Assembly (NCBI GenBank): GCA_947471105.1
Contig: CANIYB010000190.1
Location: 1 to 5,028, forward strand
Reading direction: 5' to 3'
Source: Cytophagaceae bacterium
GTDB taxonomy: Bacteria > Bacteroidota > Bacteroidia > Cytophagales > Spirosomataceae
Length of the DNA: 5,028 bases
Below are positions 1 to 5,028 of the stretch, one piece after another (position 1 is the stretch's first letter; each line of letters opens with the position of its first letter). The notes beneath the pieces were generated by a model. That model searched no databases, had not been told where the DNA came from, and saw only the letters and a program-made list of their open reading frames with translations. The translations under genes were made by a program, and so were the position numbers.

Positions 1-937
1 CAAATCCACCTTTGATATCAATAGTAATAATACCGCCCCCATATTTCATTTGCTTTTTGGCCAATTCATATTGTGGATGAGCGGGAAGAAAAGGATAATT
101 AACTGCATGCAGCGCTTTGTGACCATCTAAGGCTAAGGCCAAAGCCATCGCATTTTCTGAATGTTTTTGCATCCTTAATTCAAGCAACTCTAAGCTTTTT
201 GATAAAATCCAAGCGTTAAAAGGCGACAATGATGGACCCGTGTGTCGAGCAAAAAACCGTATTTCTTGAATCAATTCTTTTTTTCCACAAATAATCCCAC
301 CTAGCACCCTCCCCTGCCCGTCGATAAATTTAGTTGCCGAATGAATCACCAAATCAGCCCCCATATCTAATGGCGTTTGTAATATTGGCGTTGCGAAACA
401 ATTGTCGACCGCCAAAACAATATCCTTTCCCGCTTTCAAATCACTCAGCGCTTGTATGTCGATAAGCTCTAAGCCTGGATTTGAGGGACTCTCACAAAAC
501 ATAAATTTTGTGTTGGGTTGAATCGCATTTTTCCAAGCGCCTAAATCACTCCCTGAAACAAATGTGCATTCGATGCCCCACTTAACAGTGATTTTAGTTA
601 ATATTTGAATCGCTGAGCCAAACAATGCTTTGGAAGCGATAATATGATCTCCAGATTTCAACAAACCAGCCATTGACGCAAATATGGCTGCCATTCCTGT
701 AGAGAAGGCAATTCCATCCTCGGCATTTTCCAACACACACATTTTAGAAACAAATTCATCCACATTGGGATTCATGAATCGAGAATAAATGTTTCCCTCC
801 ATTTCATCCGCAAAAACGGCTTTACTCTGCTCTGCATCTTCAAACGTAAAACTTGACGTCAAATAAAGGGGTACAGAATGTTCGCGATTATGGGACTTAG
901 GGGATTGGATTCGGATCGACTGAGTCTGTTTTTTCAT
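1..937 (-). CDS. metZ: O-succinylhomoserine sulfhydrylase-like PLP enzyme (MetZ), partial, C-terminus off the left edge
   Basis: Reading the minus strand from the ATG at 937-935 gives 312 uninterrupted residues that continue past the window edge. The protein belongs to the Cys/Met-metabolism PLP family (fold type I). Visible landmarks are YSR at 51-53 (phosphate contact from the partner subunit in this family), STGMAA at 80-84 and following, D178 in AVDNCFATP (pairs with the pyridine nitrogen), and K203 in HSATKFIDGQGR (199-210), the expected Schiff-base lysine. The DGQGR after the lysine, and LFG (105-107) where gamma-synthases and gamma-lyases usually have a YG, favour MetZ over cystathionine gamma-synthase or methionine gamma-lyase. 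MetZ makes homocysteine from O-succinylhomoserine and sulfide in cytoplasmic methionine synthesis. The family is usually near 390-400 residues, so about 80 are missing. The N-terminus aligns well in length with the family, supporting this start. Family membership is very likely; the substrate (O-succinyl versus O-acetyl) is inferred. Confidence 0.85.
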   Translation of the reverse strand, partial: MKKQTQSIRIQSPKSHNREHSVPLYLTSSFTFEDAEQSKAVFADEMEGNIYSRFMNPNVDEFVSKMCVLENAEDGIAFSTGMAAIFASMAGLLKSGDHIIASKALFGSAIQILTKITVKWGIECTFVSGSDLGAWKNAIQPNTKFMFCESPSNPGLELIDIQALSDLKAGKDIVLAVDNCFATPILQTPLDMGADLVIHSATKFIDGQGRVLGGIICGKKELIQEIRFFARHTGPSLSPFNAWILSKSLELLELRMQKHSENAMALALALDGHKALHAVNYPFLPAHPQYELAKKQMKYGGGIITIDIKGGF

Positions 938-950
938 AAATTTCAATTAA

Positions 951-1012
951 TAATCTACAAAAATAATAGATTAACATTAAAAAACTTCCTTAAAAATAAT
1001 CTATTTATAGAT
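951..1012. repeat. Cluster of four TAATCTA-like half-sites in two inverted pairs (candidate operators)
   Basis: The first pair is TAATCTA (951-957) and TAGATTA (967-973), a perfect 7-bp inverted repeat with a 9-nt spacer. The second is ATCTAT (999-1004) and ATAGAT (1007-1012), a perfect 6-bp inverted repeat with a 2-nt spacer. The arms also cross-match: AATAGATTA (965-973) pairs with TAATCTATT (997-1005), and AATAATCTA is directly repeated at 949-957 and 995-1003. The set lies between two divergent genes. The first pair encloses the candidate metZ -7 element; the second ends 5 nt before the candidate -33 element of the DUF1080 gene. This resembles a regulator-binding region shared by both genes. 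The binding protein is unknown, and low-complexity AT sequence could produce part of the pattern. Confidence 0.4.
958..965 (-). promoter_or_regulatory. Candidate Bacteroidota -7 promoter element for metZ
   Basis: On the minus strand this reads TATTTTTG, an exact fit to the TAnnTTTG -7 element of the Bacteroidota housekeeping sigma factor. It lies 20 nt before the metZ start codon, so the leader would be only about 15 nt. No convincing TTTG -33 element is seen at the usual distance (a GTTT at 985-982 is the nearest, with a short 16-nt spacer). The element fills almost exactly the gap between two inverted TAATCTA arms, so a repressor bound there would block it. The match is seen in the sequence; promoter function is inferred, and AT-rich DNA makes chance matches common. 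Confidence 0.4.
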
Positions 1013-1017
1013 AAAAA

Positions 1018-1048
1018 TTTGAGTAAAAAAATATTGGTTATATCTTTA
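1018..1048 (+). promoter_or_regulatory. Candidate promoter for the DUF1080-oxidoreductase operon
   Basis: TTTG at 1018-1021 is followed after a 19-nt spacer by TATCTTTA at 1041-1048, which matches seven of the eight positions of TAnnTTTG. The spacing is what is expected of Bacteroidota -33/-7 promoters. Transcription would start near 1054 and leave a leader of about 25 nt before the ATG at 1079. A second TAnnTTTA (1064-1071) lies too close to the start codon and lacks a -33 partner. Promoter function is inferred. Confidence 0.45.
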
Positions 1049-1078
1049 TAAGAAATAGAAATATACCTTTAAATACAA

Positions 1079-2443
1079 ATGATGAAAAAAACTATTTACT
1101 CAATGCTTGTGGCGGTGCTGCTTATACCAACTGCCATGCAAGCGCAAAAATGGACCAATCTTTTTGACGGAAAAACGTTTGCTGGTTGGAAACAATTAAA
1201 TGGCCAAGCGAAATACGAAATTAAAAATGGAGTGATTATCGGCACAACTGTAGCAAACACACCTAATTCTTTCATGGCTACCGAAAAAACCTACGGTGAT
1301 TTCATCCTTGAATTAGAATTAAAAGTGGATAACTCCATGAATTCAGGCATTCAAATCCGTAGTTTATCCAAACCCGAAGTAAACAATGGCCGCGTTCATG
1401 GCTACCAGGTAGAAATAGATCCCTCGGATCGCGGTTGGTCAGGCGGAATTTACGACGAAGCGCGTAGAGGCTGGTTGTACCAAAATGAAATGAATCCTTC
1501 TGCTAAAAAAGCATTCAAGCGTGATGCTTGGAACAAATACCGCATCGAGGCGATTGGCAGTGTCATTCGTACTTGGATTAATGATGTACCGGTGGCCAAT
1601 TTGATCGACGACATGACGCCAGAAGGTTTTATCGCCCTTCAAGTACATGCAATAGGAAAAGAAGCTACGGCTGGAAAACAAGTAATGTGGAAAAATGTGC
1701 GCATTCAAACAGGCAAGGATATGCAACCACGTCCAGCGGATGGAGTAACTCCCGTAGAAAACTACACATTGAATACACTTTCAGCACAAGAAAAATCGTT
1801 AGGGTTTAAATTATTATTTAATGGCAAGGATTTAACTGGGTTTAGATCTGCATTCAAAACGACTGCTCCTCCTAAAGTTTGGACGGCAGAAGAAGGAATG
1901 TTACACGTAAATTCTTCCGGTGGAAAAGAAGCAGGTAATGGAGGTGATATTTTGACCAACGAGAAATTTGGTGCTTTTGAATTAGTTTTTGATTTTAAAC
2001 TAACCGAAGGAGCTAATTCAGGTGTAAAGTATTTTGTTAACGAAACATATGCTTCTGGTATGTCGGCGATCGGCTTAGAATACCAAGTTTTAGATGACGA
2101 GAAACATCCAGACGCAAAATTAGGCACGGTAGGTAATCGTACCCTAGCTAGTTTATATGATGTCATTCCGTCAAACAAAAACGACAAACGTTTTCAAAAG
2201 AAAATTGGCGAATGGAATCAAGGACGTATCATCGTTTATCCAAATAACATTGTTCAACACTGGTTAAATGGATTTAAGGTGTTAGAATACGAAAGAAATA
2301 GCAATATTTTCAAAGTATTAGTGGCACATAGCAAGCATGCAAAATGGGATGGTTATGGTGCGCAAGCAGCTGGCCCTATCTTATTTCAAGAGCACGGAGA
2401 TTCTGTTTTTTACAAAAACATAAAAATTAGAGAGCTTAAATAA
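1079..2443 (+). CDS. Secreted protein with two DUF1080 (3-keto-disaccharide hydrolase-like) domains
   Basis: The 454-residue protein begins with a Sec signal peptide: MMKK, a hydrophobic stretch at about 7-20, and probable cleavage near residue 22 (MQA-QK). Two DUF1080 domains follow. Domain 1 (about 25-211) shows LFDGKTFAGW (28-37), NSGIQIRS (88-95), GYQVEIDP (108-115), GGIYDE (122-127), and a closing W-K-N-V-R-I strand. Domain 2 (about 241-453) repeats the order: LLFNGKDLTGF (245-255), NSGVKYF (313-319), GLEYQVLDD (332-340), LYDVI (359-363), HWLNG (394-398), and Y-K-N-I-K-I near the end. The fold is a concanavalin-like beta sandwich; some family members cleave 3-keto-glycosides. No CAxxC-type lipobox is seen, so it is probably periplasmic or released. 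The start is one of two adjacent ATGs (1079 or 1082). It sits 18 nt before an exported oxidoreductase, which supports a 3-keto-sugar role. The exact substrate and reaction (hydrolase or lyase) cannot be read from sequence. Confidence 0.88.
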   Translation: MMKKTIYSMLVAVLLIPTAMQAQKWTNLFDGKTFAGWKQLNGQAKYEIKNGVIIGTTVANTPNSFMATEKTYGDFILELELKVDNSMNSGIQIRSLSKPEVNNGRVHGYQVEIDPSDRGWSGGIYDEARRGWLYQNEMNPSAKKAFKRDAWNKYRIEAIGSVIRTWINDVPVANLIDDMTPEGFIALQVHAIGKEATAGKQVMWKNVRIQTGKDMQPRPADGVTPVENYTLNTLSAQEKSLGFKLLFNGKDLTGFRSAFKTTAPPKVWTAEEGMLHVNSSGGKEAGNGGDILTNEKFGAFELVFDFKLTEGANSGVKYFVNETYASGMSAIGLEYQVLDDEKHPDAKLGTVGNRTLASLYDVIPSNKNDKRFQKKIGEWNQGRIIVYPNNIVQHWLNGFKVLEYERNSNIFKVLVAHSKHAKWDGYGAQAAGPILFQEHGDSVFYKNIKIRELK

Positions 2444-2461
2444 AATTATAAACCTATTACC

Positions 2462-3799
2462 ATGGAAAGAAGAGAATTTATTCAAAAAAGTGCAATAGCT
2501 TCGCTAGGTACTTTTGCTTTTAGCCCAAAGTCTTACAGCAAGATTTTAGGTGCCAATGACCGGGTGCGCGTGGCTGCAGTTGGTTTTTCAGATCGTCACC
2601 GATCTTCACACGTAGGTCCATTCAAAACGTTATCGAAAGAAATGAATTTTGAAATGGTCGGACTTTCTGATCTTTGGAACCGCCGTAGAGAAGAAGGAAA
2701 AGCATATTATGAAAGTCAATTGGGATCCAAGGTAACAACCTATCGCAATAATGATGAGCTATATGCGTCCAAAGGAATTGATGCTGTATTTATATCAACA
2801 GCCGATTTCCAACATGCGACTCACTTAATTGAGGCAGTAAAAGCGGGTTGCGATGCCTATTGTGAGAAGCCATTGGCAGAAACAATGGAAGATAACCGTG
2901 CCGTTTTAAAGGCCGTAAAAGAATCCAATAAAATTGTACAAATAGGTTCTCAACGTCGTTCAGGAACCAATTATTTTGCTGCTGAAGATTTTATCAAGTC
3001 AGGTAAATTCGGTGATATCAAAATGGTTGAGTTGCTTTGGAATGTAAACCAACCCGGAAGATGGAGACGTCCAGCCCTAACTAAGATTTTAAAGGAGTCT
3101 GATATTGATTGGAATCGCTTCTTAATCAACCGTCCAAAAGATACCTTTGATCCTCGTAAATATTTAGAATATCGCTTATTCTGGCCATATTCATCGGGTA
3201 TTTCAGGTCAGTGGATGTCACATCAAATTGATACCGTACACTGGTTCTCAGGTTTAACGCATCCTCGTTCTGCCGTTTCTAACGGAGGTATTTACCAATG
3301 GAATGATGGTCGAGTAAATGCAGATACGCAAACAACTGTATTTGATTACGGCCCTTCAGATGATAAAACAAAAGGATTCCAAGTTCAATTTACTTCTCGC
3401 TTCTCAAATGGAGCCGGCGGAACAAAAGAAATCTATTATTCAAATGCAGGTGAATTAAATCTAGATACTAACACGATTTCACCTAATGGTGGACTTCGCG
3501 AAAGAGATGCAAAGGAAATGGGTATGCAAGCCAACCTGTTACCTAGCATGAAATTGGGTGAAGCTATTGTGGTTGAAACAAGTGCCAATACAGGCGGAGA
3601 CCAATTAACATTCAACCACATTAAAAACTGGATGGAATGTGTTCGTTCTCGCAAAACTCCAAATGCTCCGATCGAAGCTGGATACCAACATTCTATTGCA
3701 ACGATTATGTCAAATGCGGCATATCGTACAGGAATGCGTGTAACTTTCGATGAGAAAACGCAAGAGGTTATGGCTGGAAATAAAGTGTTTAAATATTAA
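2462..3799 (+). CDS. Gfo/Idh/MocA family oxidoreductase with Tat export signal
   Basis: This 445-residue protein opens with a twin-arginine signal (R3-R4-E-F-I-Q-K) and a weakly hydrophobic stretch to about residue 20, implying export after folding with its cofactor. The Rossmann part (about 34-160) has the beta strand RVRVAAVG, an acidic turn near D70 at the end of the second strand, ISTADFQHA (111-119), and the family's signature EKP at 135-137 with the probable catalytic lysine K136. The C-terminal alpha/beta domain holds H254-Q-I-D257-T-V-H260, matching the HxxD-type substrate and catalytic region. Length fits the Tat-exported Bacteroidota members. These enzymes use NAD(P) on sugars and related polyols; with the preceding DUF1080 gene, oxidation of a glycoside at C3 is the likely role (inference). 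The dinucleotide loop is unusual: GFSDRHRSSHVG (41-52) instead of the common GxGxxG/A. An intrinsic terminator follows 22 nt after the stop. Confidence 0.88.
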   Translation: MERREFIQKSAIASLGTFAFSPKSYSKILGANDRVRVAAVGFSDRHRSSHVGPFKTLSKEMNFEMVGLSDLWNRRREEGKAYYESQLGSKVTTYRNNDELYASKGIDAVFISTADFQHATHLIEAVKAGCDAYCEKPLAETMEDNRAVLKAVKESNKIVQIGSQRRSGTNYFAAEDFIKSGKFGDIKMVELLWNVNQPGRWRRPALTKILKESDIDWNRFLINRPKDTFDPRKYLEYRLFWPYSSGISGQWMSHQIDTVHWFSGLTHPRSAVSNGGIYQWNDGRVNADTQTTVFDYGPSDDKTKGFQVQFTSRFSNGAGGTKEIYYSNAGELNLDTNTISPNGGLRERDAKEMGMQANLLPSMKLGEAIVVETSANTGGDQLTFNHIKNWMECVRSRKTPNAPIEAGYQHSIATIMSNAAYRTGMRVTFDEKTQEVMAGNKVFKY

Positions 3800-3821
3800 T
3801 TTAAAAATAAATGAATAGCCT

Positions 3822-3854
3822 AAAGAGACGCGACATATCGCGTCTCTTTTTTTT
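3822..3854 (+). terminator. Strong rho-independent terminator after the DUF1080-oxidoreductase operon
   Basis: AAAGAGACGCGA (3822-3833) pairs perfectly with TCGCGTCTCTTT (3838-3849) over 12 bp around a CATA loop, and the T run continues to 3854. The GC-rich centre in an AT-rich gap and the eight-T tail are typical. There is no comparable T run on the minus strand after the stem, so it acts in the plus direction. It separates the sugar-related unit from the PASTA cluster. Confidence 0.92.
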
Positions 3855-3882
3855 ATCAAAGGCAGCCTTATTTTCCAATAGA

Positions 3883-3933
3883 CAATTTCCAAATTGCCAC
3901 ATATTTATTATAACTTGCACTAAATTCGAATTT
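3883..3933. promoter_or_regulatory. Control region of the PASTA gene with two perfect inverted repeats
   Basis: CAATTT-CC-AAATTG (3883-3896) is a perfect 6-bp inverted repeat with a 2-nt spacer. AAATTCGAATTT (3922-3933) is a perfect 12-bp palindrome ending 7 nt before the ATG at 3941. The best -7 candidate, TAAATTCG (3921-3928, seven of eight to TAnnTTTG), overlaps the second palindrome. The TTG at 3894-3896 lies in the first repeat but is 24 nt away, longer than usual, so the promoter call is weak. The repeats are seen directly; any operator role is inferred. Confidence 0.35.
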
Positions 3934-3940
3934 TAAGCAT

Positions 3941-4711
3941 ATGGCCATCATTCCGACTCAAACTAAGAAAGATCTTTATACGCACATAGCGATCATCATT
4001 TCCTTATTTTTAGTCTTGTTTTTTGGCTTCTTCTTTGTCTATTTACCTTGGAGTACACACCACGGCGAAACGATTAAAGTTCCTAACTTAAAAGGAATGA
4101 GTGTCGAAAAAATGGAAGAGTTGATTAGCCAAAATGATTTGGAATATGAAATTTCAGATTGCACTTTCACAGCAGATAAACCTCCTTTAACCATTTTGTC
4201 TCAATACCCGATGCCAAATTCATTGGTCAAATCAGGCAGAAAAATATACATCACCATCAATTCAGAAACTCCTCCGACGATCAAATTACCTACGTTAGTC
4301 GGCTTGTCTGTTAGAAGCGCAGAGCAACAACTTTTTATCTTAGGTTTAAGAAAAGGAATCGTGCATGAAGTAAACGATCCTCGAATTAAAGAAGTAATTG
4401 AAGTTCAAGCCTTTGGTAGAAAAATTGAGGCGGGAGCTAGCATACCCAAAGGTACCGCAGTGGACCTATTCATCGGAAACGGGACAGCCAATGTAGACAT
4501 GGAATTGCCTGATTTAGTAGGCAAACCCATGGACGAAGTCAATATCATCTTGGCAGGAATGAATTTAAAAATAGGAAAAGTAACCTATGAAGCGAATTCC
4601 GAATTCCCTGCTGGAACCGTATTTAAACAAAGTTGCGCCACTTGCACCGGAACAAGCATCCACCCAGGAGATGCAGTTGACGTGTGGGTTGTAGGCGGAG
4701 AAAATCAATAA
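3941..4711 (+). CDS. Membrane-anchored protein with three PASTA domains, no kinase or transpeptidase domain
   Basis: The 256-residue protein has a short basic N-terminus (K9-K10), one membrane segment at about 15-36, and then three PASTA repeats outside the cytoplasm: about 45-109 (VPNLKGMSVEKMEELI), 113-180 (LPTLVGLSVRSAEQQL) and 187-253 (LPDLVGKPMDEVNIIL). Each has the family's opening P-x-L-x-G, a helix and a closing strand. PASTA domains bind muropeptides or act as scaffolds at the cell wall in Ser/Thr kinases and class A/B PBPs. Here nothing else is attached, which is a common form in Bacteroidota, where its role is poorly defined. The third repeat has C232-A-T-C235 where PASTA repeats usually have a Q-x-P-x-x-G type turn; C74 in the first repeat is the only other cysteine. 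A rhodanese gene follows 3 nt after the stop, so the two are probably co-transcribed. Confidence 0.88.
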   Translation: MAIIPTQTKKDLYTHIAIIISLFLVLFFGFFFVYLPWSTHHGETIKVPNLKGMSVEKMEELISQNDLEYEISDCTFTADKPPLTILSQYPMPNSLVKSGRKIYITINSETPPTIKLPTLVGLSVRSAEQQLFILGLRKGIVHEVNDPRIKEVIEVQAFGRKIEAGASIPKGTAVDLFIGNGTANVDMELPDLVGKPMDEVNIILAGMNLKIGKVTYEANSEFPAGTVFKQSCATCTGTSIHPGDAVDVWVVGGENQ

Positions 4712-4714
4712 ATC

Positions 4715-5017
4715 ATGGAAGATATTCAAATAGAAGAACTTAAAAACCGATTGGATCAAGGCGAAAAGCTACACATCATTGACGTAAGAGAGGAATATGA
4801 GTTTGACGAATTCAATATTGGTGCTATCTTAATTCCGTTAGGAGAATTACCGGATCGTTTGGATGAAATTGACGCTTGGAAAAACGAAGAAGTAATTGTC
4901 CATTGTAGATCTGGCGCGCGTTCAGGTCGTGCAAAGGAGTATTTATTGTCGGAAGGATTTACAAATCCACGGAATTTAATTGGCGGCATGATCGCTTGGC
5001 AATCAGCCGGATATTAA
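4715..5017 (+). CDS. Single-domain rhodanese-like protein
   Basis: This is a complete 100-residue rhodanese domain with no signal peptide or membrane segment, so it is expected in the cytoplasm. Landmarks are IIDVREEYEF (21-30), the NIGAILIPLGEL strand-turn (34-45), the active-site loop C64-R-S-G-A-R69 with the persulfide-forming cysteine C64, and the closing GGMIAW (90-95). Single-domain rhodaneses of about 100 residues resemble GlpE and PspE and move sulfane sulfur from thiosulfate or a persulfide donor to an acceptor such as cyanide, thioredoxin or another protein. The six-residue loop fits the sulfurtransferase type rather than the longer Cdc25-like loop. The physiological donor and acceptor cannot be inferred. 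It starts 3 nt after the PASTA gene with no clear ribosome-binding site, which suggests translational coupling. Confidence 0.93.
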   Translation: MEDIQIEELKNRLDQGEKLHIIDVREEYEFDEFNIGAILIPLGELPDRLDEIDAWKNEEVIVHCRSGARSGRAKEYLLSEGFTNPRNLIGGMIAWQSAGY

Positions 5018-5018
5018 C

Positions 5019-5028
5019 ATGAATGGAA
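5019..5028 (+). CDS. Possible start of a further gene in the PASTA-rhodanese cluster, partial
   Basis: An ATG lies 1 nt after the rhodanese stop codon and opens a frame reading M-N-G before the window ends. The close spacing matches that between the preceding two genes, so a third co-transcribed gene is plausible. Three residues are too few to assign a family or to exclude a chance ATG. Confidence 0.3.

Noticed and set aside
938..1078. Riboswitch (for example a SAM-sensing element) in the metZ leader
   Set aside because: The gap is nearly all A and T, the likely leader is about 15 nt, and no GC-bearing stems, conserved riboswitch core or leader terminator can be seen.
1439..1726. Open minus-strand frame of 95 codons inside the DUF1080 gene
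   Set aside because: It lies fully antisense to a gene with clear domain motifs, its product shows no recognisable family or compositional sense, and it has no promoter-like start.
1762..2187. Open minus-strand frame of 141 codons inside the second DUF1080 domain
   Set aside because: The opposite strand carries conserved DUF1080 motifs throughout this stretch; the antisense product has no recognisable motif, so it is a shadow.
3822..3854. The hairpin as a repeat or mobile-element end
   Set aside because: The 12-bp stem, four-base loop and T tail right after a stop codon are fully explained by an intrinsic terminator, and no second copy is in the window.
3710..3892. Open minus-strand frame of 60 codons across the end of the oxidoreductase gene and the terminator
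   Set aside because: It crosses the terminator hairpin and the 3' end of a confident gene, and the product looks like random translation of AT-rich DNA.
3941..4711. Truncated PASTA Ser/Thr kinase that lost its catalytic domain
   Set aside because: No kinase remnants lie upstream; a terminator and a promoter region directly precede a clean start with an N-terminal membrane anchor, so the short form looks native.
4756..4989. Open minus-strand frame of 77 codons opposite the rhodanese gene
   Set aside because: The plus strand holds a complete rhodanese with its active-site loop; the antisense product has no recognisable family.

Overview
The window looks like chromosomal DNA from a member of the Bacteroidota, probably in the Cytophagales/Sphingobacteriales range. 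The reasons are AT-rich coding sequence with very AT-rich gaps, no clear Shine-Dalgarno sequences before the starts, promoter elements resembling the Bacteroidota TTTG / TAnnTTTG pattern, and gene families common in that phylum (tandem DUF1080 protein, Tat-dependent Gfo/Idh/MocA oxidoreductase, stand-alone PASTA protein). This placement is inference from style and content; there is no rRNA or other marker gene.

Layout. (1) Positions 1-937, minus strand: the N-terminal 312 residues of a PLP-dependent Cys/Met-metabolism enzyme, best matching O-succinylhomoserine sulfhydrylase (MetZ). It runs off the left edge. (2) Positions 938-1078: a divergent, very AT-rich control region with candidate promoters facing both ways and a cluster of TAATCTA-type half-sites in two inverted pairs. 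(3) Positions 1079-3799, plus strand: a two-gene unit with an 18-nt gap, encoding a secreted protein with two DUF1080 (3-keto-disaccharide hydrolase-like) domains and a Tat-exported Gfo/Idh/MocA oxidoreductase. It is closed by a strong intrinsic terminator at 3822-3854. (4) Positions 3855-3940: a short promoter region with two perfect inverted repeats. (5) Positions 3941-5028, plus strand: a tight cluster of a membrane-anchored three-PASTA protein, a single-domain rhodanese 3 nt downstream, and what may be the first codons of another gene 1 nt after that.

How the genes may work together. The DUF1080 and Gfo/Idh/MocA pair is the most functionally suggestive part. Members of these two families act in the 3-keto route of glycoside breakdown, in which an NAD-dependent oxidoreductase oxidises the sugar C3 hydroxyl and a DUF1080-type enzyme cleaves the activated glycosidic bond. 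Both proteins carry export signals, so the chemistry would take place outside the cytoplasm. The PASTA-rhodanese cluster is a separate unit with a cell-envelope protein and a cytoplasmic sulfur-transfer-type domain; their functional link is unknown.

No CRISPR array, insertion sequence, tRNA, rRNA or phage gene was seen. I see no clearly new defence or mobile system. The items most worth a second look are the divergent operator-like region, the oxidoreductase's altered dinucleotide-binding loop, and the Cys-x-x-Cys in the third PASTA domain.
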